Source of the DNA: Adineta vaga
Lineage: Eukaryota > Rotifera
Length of the DNA: 64,000 nucleotides
Assembly: GCA_021613535.1 (NCBI GenBank)
Contig: CP075493.1
Location: forward strand, 15,872,001-15,936,000
Direction: 5' to 3'
A program made the position numbers and the translations under genes. A model generated the notes under the pieces. It searched no databases and was not told where the DNA came from. It worked only from the letters and a program-made list of their open reading frames with translations. Below, in pieces: positions 12,874-24,162 of the stretch (positions are counted from its first letter, which is position 1; every line of letters starts with the position of its first letter).

Positions 12874-12939
12874 CATCTTGAGGGGTGGGTGTGGATGTGG
12901 GTGAAGGAGTCGTCTCGCTATGCCCACACCCTCAAGATG
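12874..12939. repeat. telomere-type hairpin with perfect inverted ends
   Basis: This compact palindromic unit lies between two convergent genes. Its ends are exact inverted repeats: CATCTTGAGGG on the left and CCCTCAAGATG on the right. The left arm continues GTGGGTGTGGATGTGGGTG and the right arm has CCCACA. The sharp, non-telomeric CATCTTGA ends suggest a defined element and not random telomere debris. Confidence 0.85.
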
Positions 12940-12989
12940 TGTTGATATCTTTAATTAGATTTTTATTATAAATTAGATTATTTATTAGT

Positions 12990-14720
12990 TCAAAATTGAA
13001 TCGAACATCCACTCCAGATAAACAATGTTACAAACACAATTACAAAGTATCTGAAAAGATAGTATGCACTTATTGAACAAACACTTGAACTTGACGGAGT
13101 AGTTAATTTTAGATCTTCAAATGGTTTTGATATATTCAAGTATATCATCGAATACTCTTGTTCTTTTTTACCATTTCCAACAAAATCTATTGTCGTTGGA
13201 AATTCCTGAATACAGCTTGTATCATTCCATTCAGATGGGAATAAATTTGCAAATGCCCATGAACAAATAAGTTTTAATGGACACTTATAATCAACTAATA
13301 CTGTCAGAATAGTAACGTGGCCAATCAATGGAAAAGTATAGAATGTTCGTGTTTTACTTGTCATCGTTGCAAGATGAGTAGCATAATCAAGATTTGCTGC
13401 TGGATCGAGTTGACTTGATAACATTAATACATTTGAATTCATCGCTACCTTATGATAATATTCATCTAATGGATACTTAGGCCATTCAGATCGTAGAGAT
13501 GTAAAAAGTTTTAGATTTTCTAGAGCCATTAATGTTGAATTATGCCAAGCTAATAGTGTTTCTTCATCGACTTCCTCTTCATCTTTACCCAACCAAAGTT
13601 CTGATTGAATTATGTTAAAACCGAGTACAAGAGAATCGTAAAGTGCTGGCGGAGGAGTTGAACCATTTTTGCTTAACTTTTCCGATGTTCCAAGAGTAGT
13701 TTTGAAAAAAAAATTCAATATTTTTACATCATCCGGATTACAACGATTTAAACGAAAGATAACGGCTGGTATAACAGTACGACTATAAAACGATTTACTC
13801 GATGACATCATACCACGAAATAAACCTCGAAGCTTATCAGCAGTTATATGATATTGCAAAAGATGATCATTAATACAATGTTGATTATTTTGATCTAATT
13901 CCTTAAGTATTCTAGATAACATTATTTGAGGTGGTTCATGAATAGGAAAATATCGACTACATTCTGACTGGAATTGACAGTAAGCTAAAAATCGTGAAGC
14001 CACTAATGATGTCCAAAGATCATAACGACTCATAGAAAAGAGTTGTGGATGCATGACACTGTCCATAATCGCTGATTGAATAATATTTGGATAGATCTGA
14101 AGAAAACGATCGAGCCATACTGTTCCATAACTCAAACTATAGACAGACACACGACCAGAACTAATAGATTGATAAAAACGAATTTGAACTGATAGATCAT
14201 GAGCTGCTGCAGTAATCGAAAATTGATTTAAACCTTCTATACTCCATTTTGAAGTCAGATAAGAAATACAGTCAATAGTTAGATTCTGCGATCCATGGTC
14301 ATCACAAGTCAATGGAGTTGATAGTCCAACACCACGATGATCAGGAAGTATAATAGTTATACCGTAATTTGATGGGAAAAGAGTTGGTATATATTGAAGG
14401 GCAGTCCAACCGGATGAACCTGGGCCACCTGTTAGAAAGAAAAGAGTATTCCTCATTGTATAATTCTTATTGGAAGGGATGAGACGTGACATTGATATAG
14501 AAATCTTCGTTCCATTTGCTTTTGCATAATTGAGAGGAACTTCGAGTTCACAACAATCAATTGAATAATTTTCAATAGGTGGAATAACATTACCTACATT
14601 GCAATCAGACCATAGACAACCATTCACTGGAAGGTAATTACTCGGTTCAGCTTTTGCTGATTGAAGAGTAAGAAAAATAAGAAATATAGAGAAAACTAAC
14701 ATGAATATAGAATGTATCAT
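12990..14720 (-). CDS. secreted or membrane-anchored S33-type serine peptidase (alpha/beta hydrolase)
   Basis: A single exon of 576 residues. Residues 1-24 form a signal peptide (MIHSIFMLVFSIFLIFLTLQ, then SAKA). The alpha/beta-hydrolase landmarks are in order: oxyanion-hole motif GGPGSSG at 98-104; DHRGVGLS at 127-134; nucleophile elbow SLSYG with Ser197; a late Asp in SSQLDPAANLDY; and His in FPLIGHVT near residue 470. This set matches prolyl/tripeptidyl aminopeptidases of family S33, which release N-terminal residues from peptides. The last 30 residues are strongly hydrophobic (FRYFVIVFVTLFIW), so the enzyme may be held to the membrane or carry a lipid-anchor signal. All catalytic residues appear present. 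A digestive or extracellular peptidase role is inferred. Confidence 0.85.
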   Translation of the reverse strand: MIHSIFMLVFSIFLIFLTLQSAKAEPSNYLPVNGCLWSDCNVGNVIPPIENYSIDCCELEVPLNYAKANGTKISISMSRLIPSNKNYTMRNTLFFLTGGPGSSGWTALQYIPTLFPSNYGITIILPDHRGVGLSTPLTCDDHGSQNLTIDCISYLTSKWSIEGLNQFSITAAAHDLSVQIRFYQSISSGRVSVYSLSYGTVWLDRFLQIYPNIIQSAIMDSVMHPQLFSMSRYDLWTSLVASRFLAYCQFQSECSRYFPIHEPPQIMLSRILKELDQNNQHCINDHLLQYHITADKLRGLFRGMMSSSKSFYSRTVIPAVIFRLNRCNPDDVKILNFFFKTTLGTSEKLSKNGSTPPPALYDSLVLGFNIIQSELWLGKDEEEVDEETLLAWHNSTLMALENLKLFTSLRSEWPKYPLDEYYHKVAMNSNVLMLSSQLDPAANLDYATHLATMTSKTRTFYTFPLIGHVTILTVLVDYKCPLKLICSWAFANLFPSEWNDTSCIQEFPTTIDFVGNGKKEQEYSMIYLNISKPFEDLKLTTPSSSSVCSISAYYLFRYFVIVFVTLFIWSGCSIQF

Positions 14721-15778
14721 GAGGTTGTCAATAGAAAAAGATACTATTTCTCTTGTTTTCGTTTTACTTACGCCTTTAAAGATTTATTTTTTCGTTTGCT
14801 TATCGATGACTCATATCAAACAACACAGATAAGCATATAATGCGAAAAAACAAAGTCGTATGATGTTAAGAAATAATATTTCTCACTATTTTTTATCAGT
14901 ATAGGGTGTATGTGTGTCAGAGAAACTATGATCGCGATTTCGTCCCATCTCAAGAGGACTCATCAAATTGATTTAGACCACTAGATAGGAGAAGCTGTTC
15001 AAATGGTTTCAATTGTAAAGATAAAGCTAATTTACAAAACTCTTAAATAATATCGTCGTTCATAATCAATAGAGTTCTCATAGAGAAAAGCTCCGAAAAT
15101 TTTCAAAGAACGTTGTCAACTCCTCACCCACTCACCCCCACTCGCACTCACACCCTTCTAGTTGACTTATTTTTTACGACTTGTTTCTACCTATATATCA
15201 TTGGGCAGAATGAGAACTATTGAGGATGTGAGTCAGGGTATATTCTTAACCCACTACCACATTTTGTGTGAGGAAATCTATTGAAAAGATTGAATTAAAT
15301 TTTTCTTCTCAATATGGTCTGACTGTAAACTTCAAGTATAAAAACTATTCTTTGACGTCAAAGGATTAATAATAAAAGCATCCTTTAAAATAGATGAACA
15401 GATTATATTTAGATTTGATAAATATTTTATCAAGAATAATAGTTCCATACAAAGATGCAATTGCTCTCTAAAAACATTGTTAATTATGATAGAACAGAAA
15501 AATATTCTGCGTAGGTTACTGGAGAAACATGAATAAAAGGAAAGTGTTTTTTTTGTCCTATTTTAATCAGACATCTGTTACTGTAATATTCATCTATCTA
15601 TGAGTAGAATTCTATTCTTTAAATATCCAAAAATATTGTAATCGATTAAACTTTGATCTTTTCATAATAGTTATTTTATTTTCAGATCAAAATATTTATC
15701 TGTCAATTGGCTTAGTAATGAAGTTAAAAAACTTTACCTACCTGGCTTTATAAAAAAGCCTATAATTATAACCTTTTT
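14721..15778. other. intergenic sequence with telomere-type relics
   Basis: No supported gene. A C-rich run at about 15118-15160 (CACCCACTCACCCCCACTCG, then CACTCACACCC) and a looser G-rich stretch near 15223-15242 look like a worn telomere-type hairpin. The flanking genes are transcribed divergently from this region. Confidence 0.55.
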
Positions 15779-17301
15779 ATGCTTAATGATGATGAATATG
15801 TTGATGATGATAACAGTAATGATTTTGTTCAAGGTCTAGCTATTATTCTTGAACATCAAAAATACAAAACTTGGTTATATGTTATTCTTCTCACAGGTAT
15901 ATAACTCAAACCGAAAAGTCAAGTTCATCTATATTGACCTATTGAGATTGTAAGATATAAGTGAGAATATGAGAGAAACACTCATCCTAAACCATCAAAA
16001 TCATCATTTGTTAATTTCTTTATTTTAGTATGTTTCTATATTTTATTCGGCATAACTTTGATGGCAACCAAATCGAGAGAAGCTGTTATATACAATACAA
16101 CACCTGATACTTTCGAACAACTGTATAATAAACATGGTGAAATTCTTTCATGTCCATGTTCAAGAACATCAGTACCTTATCGAAATTTTACTTCGAATAA
16201 TGTGACAATGTATCCTATTTGTTTGAGTAATTTTACTAGTGAAGAATGGATTCAAGCATTATATTTTGAAAATGCAAGTCAATATGGAGTTTGGGATTTT
16301 CGAGCAACAGCATATTCACAAGTTAGTTAAAAACTTCTAGTTCAATTGTTTTATTTTTCTTTTTTAGTTTAAATTATTATCTAGTCTTTGTTCAATTTCA
16401 AAAGAAATCATTTTTCAAACACAAATTGATATTGATAGAAATGAACTTGTTACTTTTTATCTTGTTGATCAAAAACAAATGCAAATGGAAATAAATGAAA
16501 CAATTGAATTTTTTAAAAAGAGCGCATTTTCTCGAATAACATCTTATTTAACTTTTTTAACAAATACAATTCAAACAAGTTTTTTAGTTTCAGCTCTAAA
16601 TACAAATTTCCTGATTATAACTCTAGTTCTTGATCCTCGATATATACCAATAGAAGCACATGAAGTAACAGATGGTTTCAATAAATGTAGTACCAAAACA
16701 GTAGTAACTGCTGCTACTCTCAGTTCAATTGATTATGAATCATTTCCTTCTCGACATAGATTTGACATGAAGCCCATGCCGAATTCTAACATCGTCAATG
16801 GATTCTTTACAGGATGTACTCCAATTGAAGCTCTTCTTCAAAGTACATTAAATTGTTTATACGAAACAAAATGTCTTCAATTATTACTTGATTATTTTCT
16901 AATTCTTCAACAAGTTTGTGTAGAAGAAGAAGAAGTTAATAAATATATATGTCGCAAGGTTTGTTTCTATTTAGATAAATTTTAATCCCAATAATTCAAT
17001 TTTACCTTCGAACAATGGAAATCTTACTGTGAATGAATATTTAAATAATGTTTTCGTTCGAAATTGGTCAACTGTTATCGATTATAAAAAATATTTTTAT
17101 GAATGTTCTCCATCATTATGTACATATTCAATGATAGATCGAACAGAATTATATTATGCAATCACTCTTTTCATTAGTCTTTATGGTGGTCTCACGATTA
17201 TACTTCATCTTATTGCATCATGCTCAATTGATATTTTTATGAAATGGAAATTTTATTCAAAAAAACAAAATAAACAATCAAGTAGAGCTTTGATCAGATA
17301 A
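15779..17301 (+). CDS. 2TM ectodomain-family protein, module 1
   Basis: Four exons: 15779-15896, 16029-16321, 16368-16913 and 16975-17301. The introns are 132, 46 and 61 bp with GT-AG ends and the joined frame is exact (1284 nt, 427 residues). A short acidic N-terminus precedes membrane helix 1 (TWLYVILLTVCFYILFGITL), which is split by intron 1. The ectodomain has CPCSRTSVPYRNF, a modified FHQVC block (MYPICLSNFTSEEW), GCTPIEALLQSTLNCLYETKC, and ECSPSLCTY before helix 2. Alternative end: a GT at 17282 spliced to the AG at 17331-17332 keeps the frame and joins this to a second module (17333 onward), as in the multi-module gene at 60566. The family function is unknown. The topology suggests a short cytosolic N-terminus, a roughly 330-residue extracellular domain and a short tail. 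Confidence 0.8.
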
Positions 17302-17332
17302 ATTATAGTTCATTATAATTGATTATTTTTAG

Positions 17333-18174
17333 TTAAACGACAAAGATCTAGTATAAAAAAATTTATTCATAAAATGAAACAATTAAATCTGTTCAAGAAT
17401 GTCAATGACCGATTAGAAAAAAGTATTATACAACAAAAGATAATTACACTTGTCTATATAATATTATTATTCGGTAGAGTTATTATATCGTTGTATTAAA
17501 TAGTCATTTATATGTTTTCTTTTAATCTTATAATAGGTTCAATCTGTACTCTTTATTTATGCACATCATTGAATAGTGAAACTATGACAATAACTGTGAC
17601 AGATACGTCAATGGCAACTTACAATTCCTTAAATGTTTTATATTCTAAAACAGTTCGATGTCCATGTTCTAATAAAGTAATACTATATCAAAGATTTGTT
17701 ACATTATCTGCACGTTTTCATCAATTATGTTCGAGTGATTTCACCAATCTTAATTGGATTTATTTATTGAGAGATATTAACAACATGAGAATCCATAATG
17801 ATTGGCGTAATCGTGCAGCTACACAATTTCAATTATTATCTGATCTTTGTAGAATAGCTAATACAATGATTAATGATGCTGTACAACGATATCTTTCACA
17901 GTTGTTTATTGTTTCTTTTGTTATAAATGAAAATGATTTCAATAAACAAATTAAAACCAGTCTCAAACAGTTTTATCAATCAACAGGTTACAATTTCGGT
18001 CTGTTGACAAATATCTTGCAACTATTGTTGCAAGTTGATCAACTGTATACAGGAGTAATGTTAGCAGCTGGGATGCAACAGGAGATCAATTTAATACCAA
18101 ATAAAATAACAACTGACATACATACAACTAATCTATTCACGGTATGTCACTGTAAGCGAAATACTTTTACGTAG
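17333..18174 (+). pseudogene. 2TM family, second module, truncated
   Basis: A second module probably spliced to the preceding one. Exon 17333-17473 (RQRSSIKKFIHKMKQLNLF... into helix 1, IITLVYIILLF) joins by a 62 bp intron to 17537-18174. The intron splits helix 1 at the same place and phase as in module 1, evidence of module duplication with intron. Conserved blocks present are CPCSNKVILYQRF, FHQLCSSDFTNLNW, FQLLSDLCRIAN and a VCHC motif. The frame then closes, and the expected GCxPxExLL block, ECxPxxCTY block and helix 2 are absent. About 70 bp later the foldback element at 18243 begins, and no 3' remainder of the module was found beyond it. Confidence 0.7.
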
Positions 18175-18242
18175 ATCAATAATTCGAGGTTTTGACGAAT
18201 AATAAGCGAAATTAATCAGAATAATTAATGAAACGTTAGCTT

Positions 18243-19937
18243 CCCAGGTGAATGAAAACGGCCACGTTTACGGTATGTAAACGTTCCGTAAACGTTTTAA
18301 AAACGGCATCTTTACGGTATGATACGGTATCAATTCGGACCGTTTTTGGTCCGTATCGAACCGTATTTTCAGGCACAGAATTACGGATCGTAATGTGTCC
18401 GTTCAATAAACGTTCCGTATTTGGTGGTTTTCTAGAAATTATCGGATAGCAGACGGTAGTATGTTTTACACCGTATTGAGGCCGTTTTTGACCGACAATG
18501 GGCCGATTTATATCCGTTTGCACAAATCAGTATCTGTCATCTCAACAATAACTTAATTTTAAATCATCCACCTCATTTATCAATAGCTCTTTGAGTTTGC
18601 TTCGAACTATAGTTAGATTTTATTATCACGTTCAATATAAAAAACAATATCAAGGACGAGTAATCCGGTTTTCAGATCCGACGGAATCCTGTTAGATTCT
18701 CATAGCTAAGCTAGATATCGTCTGCAACATGAACACTTCACTCGTCATTTTATTATATCTAAAATATCAATCGCCCATAGTCTGATTGGATGACCGAGTT
18801 TTATTCTCATGGTGTTCTTGTAATGTATGAGGAAACTATGATTTTTTTACCAACTATGGTACTCATATACGAGCTCGTATACGAGTACTGTAGCTGGTGA
18901 AAAAACCATATTTATCTGACACATTACAAAAACACCATCAAAACAAAAATCAGTCAGCTATAGCTAGACTAATGAGCGCCACTTACTTGATTCATCCTTA
19001 TCAATAATCTAAGTTTTTAAAAAATTTATTTAAAAAAATCTTACTTATTTTTCAACTAATGATTATACTCTAAAAGTAAACAATAAAATTCATTCGAAAA
19101 ATTCTTACTGTTCAGTTGATTATTATAAATAATCTAAAAAAGAAAAGAAAATTTATCTAAATAAAATTCTTACTTACTGTTCAATCTGATTTATTCCATC
19201 TAAAATTGCAAAACCAAAATAAATTTTGTCAGTAAGGTGACCCACCAATATACTCACTCGTCAGTCACAAATTAGACTAGAAAATAGATCTTTCGAAATT
19301 ATATGTGAACGAGAAAAACGAACTGACATAATAAAGATGCTTCCAAAAAACATCGAAAGCTGATTACATTGAATGTCTATAGCATCTTTTATTTCGTTAG
19401 GTATATCTGCCTAGACGGTTGTGGATGTACAAAAATATAAAAATATAAATATCAAAAAACCTTATGATTTACTAATATGTATTAAAATTTCTATTAATTA
19501 TTTATTATTTATATATGTATATTCGAATGTTAAGTCGTGTGTTTAACTATTTATATTTGAAGTTTTGTATAGATGGCGCCATAATTTGCACAATATATTA
19601 ATTCTATTTTTGTTTTACTTCTCACTCTCTATCTATCTATCTAGAAAATTACTTTTCATTTTATAAAAAAATAATAATATTGTACAGAATGTCATATACC
19701 GGGATCTGTGGCCTTATTAAGTAGGTTTTCAGAAAAAACGGTTTAAAAACAGGGCGTAATCTGAGTTCCGTTTTCGGATAGAATTCGGTGCTCCGTAATA
19801 CGGTCCGTAAATGGTGCGAAAAATATCCGGATTTACACCGTTAACTGCTATCGGTATACGAAAACAGTCAGAGATCCGTTTAGATGCCGTTTTTTATTGG
19901 TATACTGCCGTTTTCGGTGCGACTCGTTCGACCTGGG
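18243..19937. mobile_element. non-autonomous foldback transposon with CpG-motif arms
   Basis: The termini are inverted: left CCCAGGTGAATGAAAACGGC, right end read on the other strand CCCAGGTCGAACGAG... then AAAACGGC. Both arms (about 18243-18530 and 19735-19937) are packed with degenerate words such as AACGGT, CCGTA, TACGGT and CCGTTTT, spaced every 8-20 bp. The core is AT-rich, with an 85 bp imperfect palindrome and loosely repeated TTCTTACTGTTCA-type units near 19020-19180. No transposase frame is present; open frames inside the arms are by-products of the repeats. The flanking dinucleotides are TT and TA, so a TA target duplication is possible but not exact. The same plan, with a different arm motif, occurs at 48442-49760. 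Confidence 0.75.
18789..18958. repeat. 85 bp imperfect palindrome inside the foldback element
   Basis: The arms meet at 18873/18874 in CGTATACGAG-type sequence (ATACGAG next to CTCGTATACGAG). Moving outward the arms match in TACCAACTATGG versus the complement of CTGTAGCTGGTGA, then in CATTACAAGAACACCAT versus CATTACAAAAACACCAT. Identity is roughly three quarters by eye. It may be a nested older foldback element or a structural core. Confidence 0.75.
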
Positions 19938-19944
19938 TATATAT

Positions 19945-21397
19945 GCTAAAAACAATCGATTTCAGACATCAAACTTTGTAAAACATTTAAACACCAAAAC
20001 TAAATCAATCTTACCGGTAAATGATTTAGAATTGATAAACCACATGGATTCATATGATCAATCTATGAAAAATGAAAATAACTCATCAATAAATCAAAGT
20101 AAACCAATCAGAAATGTTTCTTTCGATACTGATGATAGTGATGTGCAAGCATTAGGAAAGGAACAATTAAAAAAAGGTAAGTTTTGAAATATTTTTATAT
20201 TAATTCAAGAATTGTTTTTCGATAATTAGTTATAGTCAAAATAAGAAAGTTCGAATTGAGTCAACTAATAATGGAAATCATAGTTCAATAAATAAAATAA
20301 CGGAAAATCGATAAGTCTTTATTAATTATGATAAAAAACGATTGTTTCTCTACAAAAATACAGATATTGAACAATTAACGATTCGGATTGTACCAGAAGA
20401 AGGTGACACACAAAGTTCAATTTCGATTATTTTATCTTCGAAACCAAAAGCCGTATGTATAGTTGATGTCTTGTTTGTGAATACAGCTTTTTTCAATGCA
20501 GTCTTTCTACAAGTACCTTACAATCCATTCTCTTTTCCGAATAGTAAAAAACGATATAATAAGCTATTCTGCTGTACAAATTTCATGATAAAAGTTGCAT
20601 GCATCGTTTTGGATGGCAATGATCATATGCTGCCATTTATCACAACAAATTCTGAATTTTCTTATGATGTAAAGAGAGAAATTTTCGGGTCAGAGATCAT
20701 GATTTGTGCACGGAAGATACTTTTTTATACGTATGACTTAAACGGCATTAGAAATCGAACTTGACAATGATATATCGATTCATTTTAGCTGTCTGATCAA
20801 AACATTCGTTTTCGTATTATTGTTCTATTTTAGCAAATCGTCAATAATCAACACATGCATTCGTTGAAGGAAAAAGTACGTTAAAGAGAGTATACTATGT
20901 ATTTTTGTTGTTTTTGTTTGGTTTCTAGTTTTTTATTTCAAATAATTCGTCGCAAAGCAAAAAACGTAAATTAGATGGAAGTAATCGACAAGTTGAAGTT
21001 CATTTATCAACGAGAAATAATAAAAAAATTGCTAATAAAAATGTAAGTCAAGTTTAATCCTACTTATATCTATTATGAATATGTTCGTATTAATTTGAAA
21101 TTTTTTTACCATAAATTCAAATGTTTACTTGAAACCAAGCCATGTGCTAACTTGGTTAACGGACGCTCGATACAACCTATCGTCGATCGTAATCTTTATA
21201 TAGCACCTTTAGCATTAGTTTTGGCAGCATATGGTACCGATAATAAAGTGACTTCAATTGATGTAATTAAACGATGGTTAATGATATACCAGCAGTTTCT
21301 ATTCAGGAACATTTGTGTTCTGGGATTCTCCACGGATGGAGAACCTAAGCTTCTGCGTTCGATGCGTCTTGCATCAATTTTTTTTGTTAAAACACAA
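19945..21397 (+). pseudogene. decayed transposon-type gene remnant
   Basis: Disconnected open stretches read like parts of a multi-exon transposon or repeat-derived gene. One is a zinc-finger-like FQTSNFVKHLNTKTKS at about 19955. A Ser/Asn/Asp-rich stretch ends at a donor-like GTAAG (about 20175). A further open frame covers 20342-20764. A block near 21310-21380 contains CVLGFSTDGEPKLLRSMRLA, of a kind I associate with repeat-derived invertebrate proteins. Frames are broken and no domain could be named. The 3' part is interrupted by a mariner-type remnant at about 21398. Confidence 0.4.
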
Positions 21398-22162
21398 ACA
21401 TTGAATATTTACAATCTCTCATTCGTGTTGATATCTGTACTGAAAATTTACAAAAATTTGAAAGTGGTGCCTGGCGGCTATGTGATATAGTCACGGGAGA
21501 TGAAAGTTGGTTTTATCATCGAAAAATTAAATCAAAACAAGAGTCGAAAGTATGGTTATCAAAAGAAGAAAGTCCTCCAACAGAAGTGAGAAGACAACAA
21601 TTTGAAGAAAAAACTATGTTTGTCATTTTTTTATGACAAATGGACTCGTACTCATTCATCAGCTACCTTCTAGAACATCAATCAATGCCATATATTATCG
21701 TGATGAATGTTTAAAAAGCTTAGTAAAAAATCTACACAAAAAAAGACCATTATCAACAGCAAATCACGTCAAGCTGCATCATGATAATGCAAGACCACAT
21801 ATGAATAATATTGTTTTTAATTACCTTCAAGAAGAAAAAATTAAAGTTATGGCTCATCCACCGTATTCACCTGACCTTGCTCCTTTAGATTTTTGGTTAT
21901 TCAATTATTTGAAACGTGGCCTTGATACATGTTCAGATGCGACAAGTTTGGCTAAAATGTTATCCAAGGAGCTTAATTCAATACCTATTCAAGAATACCA
22001 AAAGACATTTCAGAAATGGATTGAAAGGATGAAACTTTGTATTGAACATCGTGGGGACTACTTCGAACATTTACTGTAAAAAGATCAACAAAATGTTTTT
22101 TCTTTGAATAGATATCTGAAAGTCCGAAAACTTATTGTCTGACCTATGTATATTAAGTTGTG
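21398..22162 (+). mobile_element. 5'-truncated mariner-type transposase remnant
   Basis: A second, unrelated mariner copy. The first frame gives RVDICTENLQKFESGAWRLC and TGDESWFYHRKIKSKQ; after a shift in a T run at about 21626-21632 the second frame (to 22079) gives HHDNARPH and HPPYSPDLAPLDFWLF. Exactly 34 residues lie between the second and third catalytic Asp, the mariner D34D signature. All three catalytic Asp positions are kept, but the frame is broken and the N-terminal DNA-binding half is missing. The right end (GACCTATGTA near 22140-22149) may be the old terminal repeat; no left repeat was found. Confidence 0.8.
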
Positions 22163-22614
22163 CAAAATCCAAAATGTTGAGATGTACCATACTGAAGTTA
22201 TATTATTCAATGAAGCTGCAACTTTATCAATCTATATAACTTCAACTTTTGTTTGTTTGTTTGTTTGTATATGTATATGTATAATATAATTTATAGTAGA
22301 TTTGTAGAAAATTTGTTCTATATTTGAATGTGTTTATATCGATTGTTTGTGTTGATGCTAGTTTTGACTAGTTTCACTTTACAACATGCAATTTGTGTCT
22401 ACTTCCTTTTTATCATTTCTTTTACCTGATGAAATTATTCATTATTTGGGTTTTTTCCACGATACGTTTCATTGCTTCTAATGACGCCTATTTAATTAAA
22501 ATATTTTTCCTTTTTCTTCTTCGTCAATATAAATTGAAACGTTCGAACGAACGAACGAACACATACATTCATTTTATTCACTTGATCGTTTTTTCGCAAT
22601 TAATAATATTTACA
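22163..22614. other. intergenic sequence with short tandem repeats
   Basis: It contains GTTTGTTTGTTTG at about 22249-22267 and a CGAACGAACGAACGAAC microsatellite at about 22543-22560. Probably the promoter or 5' leader side of the small gene that follows. Confidence 0.45.
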
Positions 22615-22887
22615 ATGAGTGTTCCTACTGGAATGAATCCAAATACTGCTTCGCAATATAATCAAGTTGCTGTACAATTACACAATTATGTTCATGGCAA
22701 TAATGGACATCAACTTCATTCTGCTCATGGTCATGTTCAACAGATGCCACCAACACATGGCGTAGCATATGCAACTAATGTTACCGGCTACAATACTCAA
22801 CCTCAAATGGGTGCATATCCTGGCATGAATAACAGTAATGTCGGTGATTTTTCAAACCGTTTTCTAAGATATTTTTTTCGTCATTAA
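22615..22887 (+). CDS. small His/Gln/Asn-rich protein
   Basis: The open frame continues upstream in track-like fashion, but the composition changes sharply at the ATG at 22615 (context TACAATGAG), which I take as the start. It would encode 90 residues: MSVPTGMNPNTASQYNQVAV, then a His/Asn/Gln-rich segment with HGNNGHQLHSAHGHVQQMPP and a Gly/Tyr/Met tail. The C-terminus turns basic and aromatic (FLRYFFRH). A GT in GTCGGTGATTTTTC near 22841 could be a splice donor with the real C-terminus elsewhere. No family recognised. It looks like a low-complexity, disordered protein. Confidence 0.5.
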   Translation: MSVPTGMNPNTASQYNQVAVQLHNYVHGNNGHQLHSAHGHVQQMPPTHGVAYATNVTGYNTQPQMGAYPGMNNSNVGDFSNRFLRYFFRH

Positions 22888-23684
22888 TAAAACAAGACGC
22901 TATTGAATATTTTCAATTGTGACTTTTATATTCTTTTTTTGATAATCAGAAATGTTTAATAAAGAAGACATTTTGAAGAGTTGATAATGCTATATGTATA
23001 TATGTTGATTGAGTATTACCGTATTTAAAATATTTAATATCATCGTTCATATACATGAACAAGCTCCCAAGGAGAAAAATTCAGTTTTCCCCCTTACAAA
23101 CCTCTATACATTTTTTTCTCTTTAATCTTCGAAAAAAAGATTGGTTATGTATAGATTTAAACTATTTCGTATAATCAACCAAAGCATTTATCATGTGCTA
23201 GATGAGATTCTAACGGTATACCATATAGTAAAGTTACTATTTGAAAAGGGAAGTACAATAATGACATTGCAGAAAAGTAAATATAAAACGAAAAAAAACG
23301 GCGTCATTTTTTTTTCTTTCCTCACTAAATCATATCTCGTGTTTCTCCATGACATTTAAATAACTATTTTTTTCCTTGAACAAACCGATTTCACGTTAAA
23401 TACCAAAAAAGGATACATTCTTCTATAACACTGGGTTTTAATTATGACCACTTCACTACTGGAAGAAAAATAACGTAATAATTTGAAATTAGTTATTAGA
23501 ATGTCGTGTTTTCGTGTTATTCACACTTTTATTCTCAAATGATTATTGATTTTATCGAGTAAATATTGTAATTATATTGAGAAATAAAGCATTAAATTAA
23601 AAAAATAAAATGTTTTTAATTATTCTCGATCAAATATTGTTTTTTTTTTATTTTTTCTGAAATCTAAATCTAAAAGAAAACAAT
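22888..23684. other. AT-rich intergenic sequence
   Basis: 3' flank of the small gene, with polyadenylation-like AATAAA/TTTAATAAAG near 22960. No other supported feature. Confidence 0.45.
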
Positions 23685-23797
23685 GAAGGGTGTGTGTTAA
23701 GGGTATAGCCTGATCCATCCAACCACATCTCGCATTGAAGGCACGTGGGTGGGTGTGGGTGTGGGTTGAGAGTATAGCCCGGCCCACACCCTTTACG
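23685..23797. repeat. telomere-type hairpin, double
   Basis: Two G-rich stretches (GAAGGGTGTGTGTTAAGGG and GTGGGTGGGTGTGGGTGTGGG), each followed by a spacer with the shared word GTATAGCC, then a C-rich arm GGCCCACACCCTTTACG. The repeated spacer word suggests duplication of a unit. It lies just past the 3' end of the minus-strand inhibitor pseudogene. Confidence 0.75.
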
Positions 23798-23849
23798 TTA
23801 ATTTAATAAATTTTTATTGAAAATCAAACAATTTTTAGATCAACAATGT

Positions 23850-24094
23850 TTAGCCATTTTGTGGAACTCGAGCGACTTTATCGTCTTCATCAAAGAATAC
23901 TCATACACGATTAGGATGTAATTCTAGCTTCATAGGAGCATGAAGCGGCAGTTTTTCCACATGATAATCTAAAGTAGTAGAATAAGTTATTAATGTTTAA
24001 CAACGCAAAAAGCAATCTTCTTGAATTACCGGGATTTTCTCATGATTTCTTCAATGGCTGCATCTATTGGTTCGCCAACTAAATGAGGTTGTGG
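23850..24094 (-). pseudogene. potato-inhibitor-I-type (I13) serine protease inhibitor, broken
   Basis: On the minus strand, exon 24094-24030 reads HLVGEPIDAAIEEIMRKS. After a 61 bp GT-AG intron (24029-23969), exon 23968-23850 reads DYHVEKLPLHAPMKLELHPN, then RV, a stop, and VFFDEDDKVARVPQNG. This is the I13 (eglin/CI-2) layout: the LVG...A start, the inhibitory loop, RVRVF, and a VP..G end. The expected Arg between RV and VF is TGA, one base from CGA. The splice phase as read does not join the frames exactly, a second lesion. The 5' end stops at a telomere-type hairpin (24084-24162). The family inhibits serine proteases by a rigid exposed loop; this copy should be dead. Confidence 0.7.
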
Positions 24095-24162
24095 GTGTGC
24101 GTGTGCGTATGCGTGGATATGGGTGTGGAAGAAGAGGAGATACCCGTACCCCACACCCACCA
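24084..24162. repeat. telomere-type hairpin at the 5' break of the inhibitor pseudogene
   Basis: The G-rich part TGAGGTTGTGGGTGTGCGTG continues to ATGGGTGTGG, with a GAAGAAGAGGAGATA spacer and C-rich arm CCCCACACCCACC. The spacer word AAGAAGAG..GATA is shared with the hairpin at 6608. It abuts the truncated coding sequence of the inhibitor gene. Confidence 0.75.

Noticed and set aside
18236-18523. Overlapping open frames on both strands in a CG-rich stretch
   Set aside because: They lie in the arm of the foldback element and consist of its repeated words, so they are not genes.
22541-22560. CGAA microsatellite as a regulatory array
   Set aside because: Simple tandem repeat only; nothing links it to regulation.
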